NCBI GenBank assembly: GCA_037367355.1
Contig: CM074698.1
Coordinates: forward strand, 2,108,001 to 2,172,000
Direction: 5' to 3'
DNA from: Neoscytalidium dimidiatum
Lineage: Eukaryota > Ascomycota > Dothideomycetes > Botryosphaeriales > Botryosphaeriaceae
DNA: 64,000 bases
Each line of letters starts with the position of its first letter. The stretch's first letter is position 1. A program made the position numbers and the translations under genes. Under the pieces are notes generated by a model. The model saw nothing but the letters and a program-made list of their open reading frames with translations. It was not told the origin of the DNA and made no database searches. This document shows positions 21,041 to 31,900 of this stretch, piece after piece.

Positions 21041-24013
21041 TCAGGGTGCCAATTGCATGGCCACGTTCTTCATCAGCAGTCCCTCCTCCAGCAAGAACGC
21101 CGCATCCGCTCTGCAGTCCACCACGCCCCTCTCCGTCGCCAACTTCTGCTCAAGGAAGTCCTGAAAGTCCTCCCCGCAAACACGCCACCCCCTCTCGCAG
21201 TCCTCGCACAAGAACAACCCGCACCCCTCGCTCGGGCGCTTCGCACCCACGACCCCGTACTCATCCCCGTCCTCGTCCGCCTCCTGCTCCGCGCAGCACT
21301 TCCACATCGCCGGGCTGACGCACACCGAGCACCACCGATCTTCCGGGCGCAGGCGCCGCTCCGACAGCCGGTCCGTGTACTCGGCGCAGCGCCTGTCCCT
21401 CTCGGCCCGCCTCATCAGCGGCGAGACGACGGCCTCGAGCCTGTGGTCGACGCAGCTCAGGATGTCGACGCGGCCCATGACGCACCCGCGGCACATGGAC
21501 GCGGCCTGCGCCCCGTTCTCGCGGTGCCCGTCCATCACCTCCGTGAAGCCGCGGCCGTCGTCCCACGCGATCACCGACGCCTTCTTCCACGACAGCCCGA
21601 GCAGGCCGTACAGCGGGTCGGTGCAGAAGCGGCAGCCGCCGGCCGGACCGCCCGTCGACTCGGGCGCCGTGGCGAACGTCACCGGGTGCGCGAGCGCGGT
21701 CACGATCTCGCGGAAGTAGCCGTCGTGGCCGTCGGCGTCGGACATGTGCGTCAGCCGGGCGCCGGGCGCGGGCGGGAGGTGGTAGGATGCGGGCGCGTCC
21801 AGCGCGGACGGCTGGTACTCCCTGATCGCGGCGGGTGCGTGCCTCAAGGTCGAGACCGGGTTGATGTGCTTGACGCGGTCTCTCTTGTGGCTGTTGGTGT
21901 AGCCGAAGCCGTGGTGCCGTGTCGCCGCCGCCGCCGCGGCGGTCTGCCTGCGAGTCTCGGTGGCCGTGTTCACGCCGCTCCGGAAGGTGGTTATGTTCAC
22001 CGCGTTGGTCTTCGTGGCGGAGGGGCCTTCGGCTGCGTTGGGGCGGCTTGGGCGTCGCTCCGTGTCGATGCCGGCGATGCCGCTGTCCCGGGGGTTCTTC
22101 TTTGGCGGGGCCTTGTTTGGAGCTTTGGAAGTCTGGCTAGGGAGGTAGCTGGAGCTGGGTATACGCGCTGGTCCACCGGGGACGTGCAAAGCACGTGTCC
22201 GGCCACTGGAAACCCGTGATATGCCACCGAAATTGGACACCTTTCGTGCGACGCTTGAGCTTGAGACTTGCTTTGATCCACCGGAGCTGGATAATCGAGC
22301 CGGAGCATTAGAACCGACATCATCCTCGTCGCTACTGGAGCTAGATTCTGTTGGAATTTCATTGACTTTGCGTGTAGCGGCTCTCTGCTTTCCGGCATTG
22401 GTAGGGACGAGCCTTTCGAAAGTGCAAGGAATACCAGCCTTTTTGCACGCACGACATGGAGGCTCATCCAACTTGCTTTTCAACGAGCACGACCTCTTCA
22501 CTTGACGGCATGCTGTGCAGGAGATGAATGGGCGGTGCCGAACGTAGTTTACGCCTGGCGGTGGCGTGTAGGTCACACGTTTGGGTAGGGAATCAATGTC
22601 CGGTCCAGCTATGCACGTCCGCTCCGCCTCTTGGCATTGTTGACAAGCATGACTGTAATTGGTCTCAGGGTCATTGTAGGAGCACTCCTGCCCACTATCG
22701 AGGCAGCTCTCGCAAGGCGTCTTTCTGGGTGGGGGAATGATGAGCTCGCAGTGGATCACGTCGTTGTCTCCATACTTTTCGACGCATCCACAGCACGGCC
22801 AAGCTCCATTAGAAGCGAGAAGTGAACATCGTCTGTTCTGCTGCCTGCAGCTCACGCAGCCCCGAGCAGCAGGGTGGTGTCGCAGATCATCTTTCTCACC
22901 CAGTGGGTCCGGGATCGGCGTCAGGCCGTCGTCACTCGGGGGGCTGTTGTATCGGATGTTGCGCTTTGGGCGGCGCAAAGCCCTCCGTCCTCTTCTTGAC
23001 GAGCCTTGCTCGCCATTGTCGTCCTCATCCTCGACCCAGTTCTGCGCAATGTACTCATCCGAGAGGAAATTCCAGGGCTCTTGAGGCCAGTTGTCTTCGC
23101 CTTTGTACCGGTCTAAGAGTTCTTTGCCGGCATCAGATCGGAGTTTAATAATGTAGACGCGACTGGAACCAGTAAACCGAGCTCGGGGTAACGACATAGG
23201 TTTCTGCTTCTTTTGATGCGGCTGTCCATTATCATCCAGATCTCCCTGTACAAGTTGTCCTGATCGGCGTTTCCTTGACTTAGTCTCATCTCCGTCCCGC
23301 TTCTTCACTTTCTTTCTCTCCTGCGCGGGATCATAATCTCCAGATCGATCACAATCTAAGTGCGTGGTCATCGGTCCTTTTTCTCGTTTACGAAGGCCAT
23401 ATTTCAGGCTTGATCGGGGCTCGGGACCCTCGGAGTCTTCATTATCTTCTGCGGAGCCGTAGTAGTCCAGCGGTGATTGAGACCCTGGCACTTGTGTACC
23501 AAGACTGGGGTCCAGAACCGGGTTTGAGACAGGGTATGGCGGTAGCTGGTTGGCACTATGAATGTAGTCATTGCCGCTCTGGAGTGGGGAATGGCTGATA
23601 TATGTTACCTGGGATGACTCGGGCAACACGCTAGGTGGATTGTTAGGTGAGGCGGCGAGCGAGTCCGGCTGATCCTTGGATGCTGGGCTCGCGGAAGGCG
23701 TCCCAGGAACGCTCTCGCCGCTGACATCACCGCCGAACAGTGAATTTCCTTGGAAAATATCAACTTGACTTGGCTCGCTGTCGCCATCTCTTTGCATGTT
23801 GTCAGTGAAGCTACTGGGAAGAAACTTCGCTTCCCTATCATGAAGGTTGAAGGGGGCATTCGGCGGCGACGATTCCCGGGGAGGTGAGCGAGCATCGGCT
23901 ATGCTAGTGTCCGACTGTGTCTCCTCGATGGTACAACCAGCACTGAACTGTGTCTCGAAGCCAGGTGGCATCGACTCCATCTGGCTGGTAGGCTGTGTGG
24001 TGTTTAAATTCAT
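21041..24013 (-). CDS. Protein with three tandem Zn(II)2Cys6-like clusters (putative regulator)
   Basis: A single-exon frame of 990 residues. The N-terminal 350 residues are acidic and Ser/Pro-rich with basic stretches (KKVKKR, KSRKRR, RRPKR) that could be nuclear signals. Three Cys clusters follow: 386-422 (C-x2-C-x6-C-x10-C-x2-C-x11-C), 434-467 (C-x2-C-x6-C-x12-C-x2-C-x6-C) and 499-530 (C-x2-C-x6-C-x10-C-x2-C-x6-C). The last two fit the fungal Zn2Cys6 pattern and the first deviates in its final spacing. After a Ser-rich linker the C-terminal 240 residues form a second Cys-rich region (CRFC, MCRGC, WCSVC, CEDCERGW). I see no fungal_trans middle homology domain. The C-terminal third is clearly more GC-rich than the N-terminal part. 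It is likely a nuclear DNA- or chromatin-binding protein, but its target is unknown. The start is the first ATG in the frame. Confidence 0.85.
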   Translation of the reverse strand: MNLNTTQPTSQMESMPPGFETQFSAGCTIEETQSDTSIADARSPPRESSPPNAPFNLHDREAKFLPSSFTDNMQRDGDSEPSQVDIFQGNSLFGGDVSGESVPGTPSASPASKDQPDSLAASPNNPPSVLPESSQVTYISHSPLQSGNDYIHSANQLPPYPVSNPVLDPSLGTQVPGSQSPLDYYGSAEDNEDSEGPEPRSSLKYGLRKREKGPMTTHLDCDRSGDYDPAQERKKVKKRDGDETKSRKRRSGQLVQGDLDDNGQPHQKKQKPMSLPRARFTGSSRVYIIKLRSDAGKELLDRYKGEDNWPQEPWNFLSDEYIAQNWVEDEDDNGEQGSSRRGRRALRRPKRNIRYNSPPSDDGLTPIPDPLGEKDDLRHHPAARGCVSCRQQNRRCSLLASNGAWPCCGCVEKYGDNDVIHCELIIPPPRKTPCESCLDSGQECSYNDPETNYSHACQQCQEAERTCIAGPDIDSLPKRVTYTPPPGVNYVRHRPFISCTACRQVKRSCSLKSKLDEPPCRACKKAGIPCTFERLVPTNAGKQRAATRKVNEIPTESSSSSDEDDVGSNAPARLSSSGGSKQVSSSSVARKVSNFGGISRVSSGRTRALHVPGGPARIPSSSYLPSQTSKAPNKAPPKKNPRDSGIAGIDTERRPSRPNAAEGPSATKTNAVNITTFRSGVNTATETRRQTAAAAAATRHHGFGYTNSHKRDRVKHINPVSTLRHAPAAIREYQPSALDAPASYHLPPAPGARLTHMSDADGHDGYFREIVTALAHPVTFATAPESTGGPAGGCRFCTDPLYGLLGLSWKKASVIAWDDGRGFTEVMDGHRENGAQAASMCRGCVMGRVDILSCVDHRLEAVVSPLMRRAERDRRCAEYTDRLSERRLRPEDRWCSVCVSPAMWKCCAEQEADEDGDEYGVVGAKRPSEGCGLFLCEDCERGWRVCGEDFQDFLEQKLATERGVVDCRADAAFLLEEGLLMKNVAMQLAP

Positions 24014-25410
24014 ATGGATGCTGGTATCGAGATGCGGTTTGAAGTCAAGTCAGGGCTTTAGTGGGAACCTAAGAAATACCTTTGGTGGGCCTGATGCGTA
24101 ATGTTATATCAGAGGACGTATAGTGATAGTGTCTACCCTTGTGGGTGGAGAGGAAGAGTAGTGGTTAAGAGAAAGAGTGGTGGTTGAAAGGAAGAGTGGT
24201 GAGCTTTGGGAAGAATCTTGAAATAAATACGGACTTGACAACCCGTGTCCCTAGCGCGGAAGCTGCAGGCAGGTGCGTTTCTCCATCCGTCAGGGAAAGG
24301 TGGAGTAAAGTGCAGGATTTAGTGCAGGAATTGATGCAGCGAAGAAAACCGTTCAAATTATTTCGGGGATGATTATTGAATCAAGCATGGCGCTTTGGCT
24401 TAGTAGCCATTTTGATGAGCGAGCTAGTGATATTACCCGAAAATGCTAGTGAATTACTCAACTTCATGAGGGACTATCTGTGATTGATGATATCGTATCT
24501 CGGTCTGACGAGAGAGTGGAAGTTGAGGTGTGGCATGAGCGAGTCCGGTGCAAACCAGAGCTAGATTCCGAAGATTATGTGAGGATGATCTTAAAAATAT
24601 TTAAGTGGAGTATTGCTTACTGCTGTATCTTTTGACGAGGTTCTTCCGGACTGATTAACTGTGTGTGTTGTGGGAGAAATGGAGGTATGGAGGAGTGAGC
24701 TGCATCGAAAAGACGTGTGCAATAGAAGAGACTGCGGTCAGGATTGAGATTCTGCATCATCTTGTTTTGCCGGACAAAGATCGATCCGAGATGGATGCAA
24801 TGTTCAAATCGTCGTGATGAGTCATTGAGAATAGTGCGGTCTCAGGCTCATGAGCAAGGCTGACTTTCTTGACGTGAGACAGCTGTCAGGCTTCCAGCTG
24901 GCAAAGGCCATCTCAGCAGTGCCTCGCGTTTCGGAACATTCTGAATCCTTATTGATCTCGTGAAATCAGACAGCACATCCTACTAAGTTCCGTGTCGACG
25001 CAGGGGATGGCTGACTCTAGGGAAAATTCGGAAGATGAACACCATTGCTGAAATTTCCATAGTAGGAGAGCTGCCCTACGGGATGATACCCTTCTAAAAT
25101 ACGTTCCAGCTCAGTACTGGGACAAAACACCAAATCAGACAGTCGCAGTACAGTCTCCATTTCTGGGCTTCACTAAGATTCAAGATTCACCTTGTCTGTT
25201 AACGCATACATCAGTCAGTCGTTGAACTGTCATGTGCTTCGCATTATCTATATACCAAATGACACAACATCCCCACTCAATTTCCCAAGGGTATATTAAG
25301 CCGTCAAACAACCCAGAAGTCCAAAAGAAAAACCAAAAAGGTCACGTCGCACGTCGCACATAAATCATGACATCGTCACCCTCTCCACCACCATCCCCTC
25401 AAGCACGACC
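24014..25410. other. AT-richer spacer between two reverse-strand genes
   Basis: It contains the promoter side of the Zn2Cys6 gene (from 24014 upward) and the 3' flank of the GPI-protein gene. Stops are dense in all frames and no repeat or RNA structure stands out. The base composition is noticeably more AT-rich than the coding neighbours. Confidence 0.5.
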
Positions 25411-26818
25411 TCAACCCAACACAGCTAACCCTACCACAACGCCAACCAACATCCACCCACCCAACACATGCGCCCTGCCCGCTGCCCCGGCCGTCGGCGC
25501 CTCCGTCGAACTTGCGCTCGCACTCGCACTCGCACCTATGCTCGAACTCGGCACCGCCGTCGTGGTGACGCTCTCTAGCGTCGTCGCCTGGACCGAGACG
25601 CTCTGCTCGCTAGATGTTGATTCATTTGTTGCCGAAGTCGGGGCCACCGGGGTGGCGGAGCTGGTTGTCGGGGCGGAGGGGGAGAGCACGCTGGTGTAGG
25701 TGAAGGTTTGGAGAGTGATGAAGGTAGTGGTGGAGGCGGTTGTGATGGTTGAAGAGGTGGTAACGGTGTAGGTCGTGAAGAGGCCTGAAGGGGAGGGAGG
25801 AAGAGGGGTGAAGGAAGGGGGTGCGGGGGTTGGTGTGGTGGTGGTAGTGGGGGTTGAGGTTGGGAAGAGGGAGGTGGTCGTGGTGGATTCTGTGATTGTT
25901 GTTTCAAGGGTTGTGGTTGAGGTCGGGGTGGGGGAGAGAGAGGTGGTGAGTGTGATGACAGTGTTGGTGATGCTAGTGGATTCTATGATTGTTGTCTCAC
26001 TAATTTGGCTGGGCGTGAAAGTGGCGGTGGTTGTAGACCGGGAGAAGGTTGCGAGCGCGGAAGAGAGGACTGAGAGTGCGTTGGGGGTACCGGGTATTAT
26101 TGTAGTGGTCGCTGTAGTTGTGCTGCGGACAACGGAAGTGAAGGTCTCGAGAGCTGAGGAGAGAATGGATTCGGCATTCGTCGTTGTCGTCGGTGAAAGT
26201 GTCGTGGTCGAAATGGATGCGAGAATAGTTGCGAAGGTGGTATAGGCAGAGGAGAGGACAGAGACGGTGCCGGGTGCTCCGAACGTAGGCTCTGGCTCCA
26301 CTGTTGTCGTTGTGAAGGTTGTTTTCTCGGGTGAAGCAGTGACAGCTGTGATCGATTCGCCTGGGGTAGGAGATGAATCCCCCCAGCTCAACGTGATGGC
26401 GACTTCAGTGGTTGAGAATCTGAGGAAAGCTGTTGACGGTCAACTTCAATATATGTTAATCTGTCGTCCAAGTCGCACCTGATGTTTCTTGCGACAATGC
26501 GGATTTGCCACTGCCCGCCATAGAGGCGAGCACCGACTCCGCGCTTTCTACCATCTCTGAGACGCTTGACGGCGCGACGTTGACAGGCCCAATGGTGGCT
26601 GTCGAATACGTTGACGTCGTCACGGTTACAGACCCTAAGAAAATATTTAATAAGTTTTCTCTGTTATTCCTTATCCAAACGTTACTGGACATAGCGTACG
26701 TACCGTCCTCCAAGTCGCGCCCAATTTTGTTACGCCTGATCCCAGCATCGACAGGCGCAAACAGGAGTGGCAGCAGCGTTGCCACTACCAGGCCTCCGAA
26801 ATCAACCAGCTTGACCAT
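25411..26818 (-). CDS. Ser/Thr-rich GPI-anchored cell-surface protein
   Basis: Three exons on the reverse strand, 26818-26704, 26634-26479 and 26429-25411, join in frame to 429 residues. The first intron (GTACGT to TTAG, 69 nt) is in frame and stop-free; the second (GTGCGA to ACAG, 49 nt) contains a stop and is therefore required. The N-terminus is a signal peptide (hydrophobic VVATLLPLLFAPVDA). The body is almost entirely Thr/Ser with Pro, with imperfect repeats around SVLSSA, ILSSAL and TTTST, typical of heavily O-mannosylated wall proteins. The C-terminus has a small-residue region (TAGAAG) followed by a hydrophobic tail ending at the stop, as in GPI-anchor signals. No catalytic or CFEM domain is seen. 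The expected location is plasma membrane or cell wall. Such genes diverge fast and I cannot name an orthologue. Confidence 0.82.
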
Positions 26819-27917
26819 GATGATAGAGAGGAGGAAAGTATTGGAGTTTAGGCGGAGACTTTTTGACAGGTCAACAATTCATCGGAGACAATGTGATGTC
26901 TGCAATGAGGCTTTAGAGTTTAGGAAAAAGCGATCGTCATGGCGGATATGCGGCGATTAACAAGAGGCAGTGGAGAAGGAAGATCAAGGAAGAAGCTTCA
27001 CGGGAACCTGCAGAAGATTTGTGATGATCACTGGCTGCACGGGCAGAAATCATGGTGGCGATGCAAGTGGTGCGGAGAGGTGGTTGGTAACGTTGATTGG
27101 GAGGCTGGGTTGCAATCGGCTCGCTTAGAGCGTAGAGCAGCGCGACAGTCGATAGTGTTGTCAAACAAGGCACAGTGAAAATTCTGTCGGCAAGGAGATA
27201 GCACATATGTATTCTGACGATATTCCAGTTTTTCGCGTGACAGTCAAGGGTGCGGTGTTGCGAAGTGCTGATGTTTCACTAGCGTAGGCTGGCGCCGGGG
27301 GCTGGTTCCCCAGCCCAGTACCCGAGCCAGGATGTACGCCGAGCAGATCTCATCTAACACCTTGCCCAGATGCTCTGCCTAACTTGCACAAATCATGTAG
27401 GTTCGATCAATGATAATCTTTTAATATTGGAACCGAACTCGTCTACATGCATCATCGTTACTTGCATTCCACCGTTGCTCGTTAATAAAAATTGTAATCA
27501 GGAAACATTTGAACCGAACGGGCTTGTCACACAGACACGCCTTCTCCAGGAAAGCGGATACCCTCATGCACGGGTCTAGCCGATCGGCTGTCGCACAGGA
27601 TACACGGAGACGCTATGGATCAACCAGAATCGTCTGGACGGGTCGGCAAAGCCCTAACCAAAGGAATGATTAGCGATTGTCTGCTTGGAACTTGAAGAAA
27701 ATAATATGCGTATTTTGCATCGAAATCAGACAGCAGTTGGCAATATCGTTTGACCACATGGCTTGTTCAGAACAGGTCTGTTGTGTGAATGGTTTTCATC
27801 ATTCGAAAAGGGGCAAGCAAGACGAGCAAAGAGGTTACTCACATTGTTGAGAGGTCGGACGTGCAGCCACGACTCGTCGGCTGCACGTCCGTAGCAACCT
27901 GTAAAATTAGTAGAACA
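26819..27917. other. Spacer between the GPI-protein and phosphatase genes
   Basis: This is the upstream region of the GPI-protein gene and the 3' flank of the phosphatase gene. A forward 79-codon frame at 26939-27178 contains CKWC and two Trp-rich motifs but no recognisable domain, and an equally long reverse frame overlaps it, so neither is called. Confidence 0.45.
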
Positions 27918-28944
27918 CTAATCAACCTTCCGCCTCTTGAAGAATGTTTCGATCGACTTTTGGTTCGTGTCATGCTTGGAGCTTCCAACGCCGCCACCAG
28001 TGCGCTTGAGGCCCTTCAGGTGCTCTTTGCCATTGATGGTCAGGATTTGCGTCATCCAACCGTGTAAGATAGGAATAGATCTGCCCGTGCTTCCTGTGAC
28101 AGCGGGCCTTTCCGTCGCACTGGCGGGGGCTGGCACGGGAGCGATGGATAAGTCCGAGGCATTGGCTACGCTCGCAACACTGCCAGGAGTGCCCTTTGTT
28201 GCCGAGTGTTTGCCTTGCGATGGTGCACCGCTGCTGCGACCTGAAACCTTGTCCAAAGCCCGTGCAACTGACATCCCCTTTCTGGTCATTTTCAGCTCGA
28301 GGTACCCCGTGTTCGAGAAACCACCAATGTATTCCAGCGACACAGGCTTACCAGACACCAACAGCTCTGGACGAATGCTGACACTGTCCGGGGGAAGACG
28401 GCGTAGAATGCGTCGCCACAGAACCGATAGGATGATACCATGAGAGACGATGGCCACGACATGTCGCTCGCCCGTTGCAGCAGAACGCCACAAGGCAGTC
28501 ATGTGTTCATCCAAAAATTCGTCAACCCGTTTCGCCATCGACTCTTTCGACTCGACGTCAACGAACCCGGCGGGGCGGGCTCTGTTGGCACTCGGCCCCT
28601 CCAACCAGGTTTTGCCTTCAAAGGACCCGAAGTCCTGTTCTTGTATGGCTGGTACGCTGGTGATCTTTAGGGCGGGCGACGACTGGGCTTCGACGATGGT
28701 TTGGGCAGTCTTGCGTGCTCGCTGTAGTGGAGAGGCGAAAATGTGCGTGAAGCGGATGTCAGAGCTGCAAAGGTAGCGGGCTAGGCGCTGGGCCTGTTGG
28801 AAGCCATGGTTTGTGAGCTCCGAGTCCCTGCTACCTGCGCTGGGAAGGTCAGTGTGAACAGTAGCAAACCGCACTGGTGTCGTACTAGACTTGAGCGACG
28901 TTGTCCACGGTCTCGCCGTGGCGGATGAGGAAGAGTCTCATCAT
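27918..28944 (-). CDS. Histidine phosphatase (phosphoglycerate-mutase-like) with C-terminal PIP-box-like tail
   Basis: Two exons, 28944-28886 and 28839-27918, encode 326 residues; the 46-nt intron (GTACGA to CCCAG) restores a family-typical QVYAGSRDSELTNHG segment. The RHG motif (R8-H9-G10, in LFLIRHGETVDN) supplies the catalytic histidine. ASPLQRARKTAQTI gives the second arginine, an acidic EQDFGSFEG segment follows, and VSHGIILSVLWR carries the second histidine. The fold therefore looks catalytically complete; the substrate (phosphosugar, phosphoprotein or other) cannot be told from sequence. After the domain comes a Ser/Pro/Gly linker and a basic C-terminus. Residues 313-320 (QKSIETFF) match the PCNA-interacting consensus Q-x2-[ILM]-x2-FF, followed by KRRK. 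That suggests nuclear targeting or a PCNA contact, which is inference. The first of two adjacent ATGs was taken as the start. Confidence 0.9.
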
Positions 28945-31900
28945 GCCTTGGCCGAGAGCGTGGTGAGGAGGGAGAGAGGAAAGAGTGGCGGGAACCAAGG
29001 CGCGGGTGCTATTTCAGCGTGCCATGTTTAGCGTCAAAGTTTAGCGAGACAGCTCTCCCACCGCGCGCTCGGGCCTCACCACCATCAAGCTCTACAGCTT
29101 GCGTCGGTTTCTGCCCCTCACAGCTCTGCGCCGTAAGACTTGAACACCCTGATTCTCATGCTCCAGGTGGCAATCATGGAACAACGAAAGGTTCACTATT
29201 CGCTGCTACCTACACGACTAGAACGGAAAGTATAGTGGAAACTTTAGTACTTTACTATGGGAATCCATCGCTGGTCGATGTATATACTACCAGCGCTAGC
29301 TAATAAGGAGCTCCTTACTTTCTGCTCATACCCAGATCACGATACTTCAGAGTTCTCGAGTTGCTTACCTACTCATGAAAATGAAAACAAAAGATCCTGG
29401 CCATTGACTTTCCCTCATAATCGCTGTAAACTTTAGCATTTCAAGGATTTTTTTAGTGCTTTCTTCCCCCAAGGGTTGCCGATAAGTCAAATTTATTAGT
29501 ATCGAGAAACTCCATTGAATTAACCGTTTGTGTTCATGGCCAAGCCGCCTAGTATCCCTTCTGTACTCTATTTTCTCACCGATTCAGATATTTGCTCAAT
29601 CCTTCTATTGGCTGCCTGTGCGGCGCTTATGTCTTTATACATTCGTAGATCGGCTTTTTCAAATCAAGCAGGCACCATGCTGTCGATATCTTGAAATTTC
29701 CTCCTTTCAGTCAACTGTTCATAGTACATCAGCCAGTGACGGACGGAATGCCTTTCGTCGAGTCGCACGGCTGGGGCTCTGGGTTACCATGAGTGAAAGA
29801 AGAGGAAATCTGACAATAGGCAGCAAGGATCACAGTGGCCATACGGATCTACAGCATGCACAGTGCGCATAGCGGCATACATGCCTGGGCAGGGGGAAAT
29901 AATGTGTGTCAACAAAGGACATGGAAAGTAAACCGGATACTGGCAAAGGGAGTACCGTGTTATCCAACAGATCGGAGAAGAATCTGCTCACGGCATAATG
30001 ATATTCATCTGGAGAGGTCTTCATCCGGACACTAGATCTACAGAGTATCCTGCTCAGGTCTTTCGAAAGCAGAATCCTGAATACGCTCAAAGCCATTCCT
30101 GTTCAATACTTGGCAAAAAGTACCCATCCAGACCCAGAATCTATCGCGTCTATCTCCGCATTCGCGCAGCCAATAAGGGATACGAATGCCCTCAACCCCA
30201 CCGATGAACACCGCCACTGCCAGCTTTCCTTCCGCCATTCCCTTCGAACCGATCATCTTGAAACACATCTTTGCTCCTCCGTACCCACAATCCAAGCTCT
30301 TAAACAAACGTCGATCCGCATCACTCTAGCCCAGTCACCGGCCAATCCGAGAACAACGCCCCTTATACCCCAACACGCAATCCCGTGCAGGAACCAATTC
30401 TCCACCCGCTTCCGCATCCCCTTCTAGAACATCTCCTCCAGGACCATCACCGCTTCCAGCTCGCTCCCCTCCCCCGGGCTCCACCGCCGGCCATCCCGAG
30501 AGCGAGAAAAAAAAAACACGTTGGATAATCCCCACCGGCCGTGCAGCTGCTCCACCGACGATCTCCAGAGCATCAAGGTTGTGCATGACACGCAAAGCCA
30601 GCCGATCGCCGGCCGGCGGGCGATCAACGGCCATCCCCTGTGGCAGCCACGAGGGACGTCACTTTGCGTAGTCGTACAGCTCTCGCAATGCCGCGGGCTC
30701 ACATCGCAGAGAAACTGTGTGGCAACGGTCGTTGGGAAAACAGCCGTATCTCATAGGCAGCTCGGACGACTCGACCGCCACCACCACCACCACTAGCACG
30801 GCATCCCGAACGGAGAACCGCCGACTAGCATCCCTCTTCCCGAGTCAAAACCCAAAAGCACGATCGACCATGACTTGCAGACACAGATAGACTTTTTTTT
30901 TTTTCCCTTCTCCCCCCTAGCCCGCCGTTTCCGCAACCTTCTTTTGCGAACGCATGAGCCGCATGAGCGCCATCGCGAAAGCCGCAGCAACGGTGCGCAA
31001 GCCGCAACCATCCGCGCTAACATCACGCACACTCATTCCCCCATCTCGTTCCTGTAAAAGTAGTGACGCAGCGCAAGGAACCGCCCTGCTTCCCTGCTCG
31101 AGCCGCTGTGCCCGTCGCGCCCCAAGCGGCTCTTTTCCCCTTCCCTCCCTCCCTCCCTCCCTCCCTCCCTCCCTTCCTCCCTTCCCCGCAGCCCTGAGAC
31201 CTTGCGCGCAGCACCAAAGCGTCCGGCATAGTTCGGCCGAACCGGGGGCATCGTGGTACGCAGGAAAGCCGGTCCTTGCGAACCGCGACAAGCCCGACCA
31301 GGGCCTCAGGACGACGGAACACGTCTGGAGAAGCGATAGCGCACATAGAATAGATAGATAGACAATACCATGGCGGTCTGGAGACGGCAGGAAATGCTGT
31401 GTATATACTGTACTTCGTGCGGAAAAAAAACACCAATTATTACGTTACCACCGCCTCCGACGCTAGCGCCATGAGATACCCAAGTGAAAGGAAAACGATC
31501 TGCTTTTGAGCTTCTACTACAGCCAGACGGAGGGTATCTTTCGACAAAAGGAACGAGCAGAGAAAAAGGAAAGTATGGGCCAATATAAAGGGAAAAAAAA
31601 AGAGGTACGAGAAAGACACTACTACCATGGCACATAGCCAGTGGGTAATTCGCGGCAGGCCCTCAAAACAAAACACCACCCACACCACCACCGCCCGTCG
31701 CGACACAAAACGGAAACCGTCCCAGACTATGCACGCAATAAATGCATCGCAGCGCATAACACCGCCCGATACCAAGCCACCCTTCCAATATGCACATTGA
31801 AACCACCCCGCCGTAAGGCATCGCGTACATCTCACGACAACCTTGAGAGGGACAAAACTCCCAAGACGCGCGATAAGGCACGCAACATCGTCCAGCCAAA

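Noticed and set aside
21053..22219. 388-codon forward frame opposite the Zn2Cys6 gene
   Set aside because: It is antisense to the GC-rich C-terminal domain of the reverse gene; its Arg/Ala/Val-rich composition is typical of an antisense shadow.
26939..27178. Small forward frame with CKWC and Trp residues
   Set aside because: It has only two closely spaced Cys, a competing reverse frame of similar length and no recognisable domain; the evidence is too weak for a gene.
27395..27420. GGTTCGATCAA resembling a tRNA B box
   Set aside because: No matching acceptor stem, D-arm or anticodon arm could be found around it.
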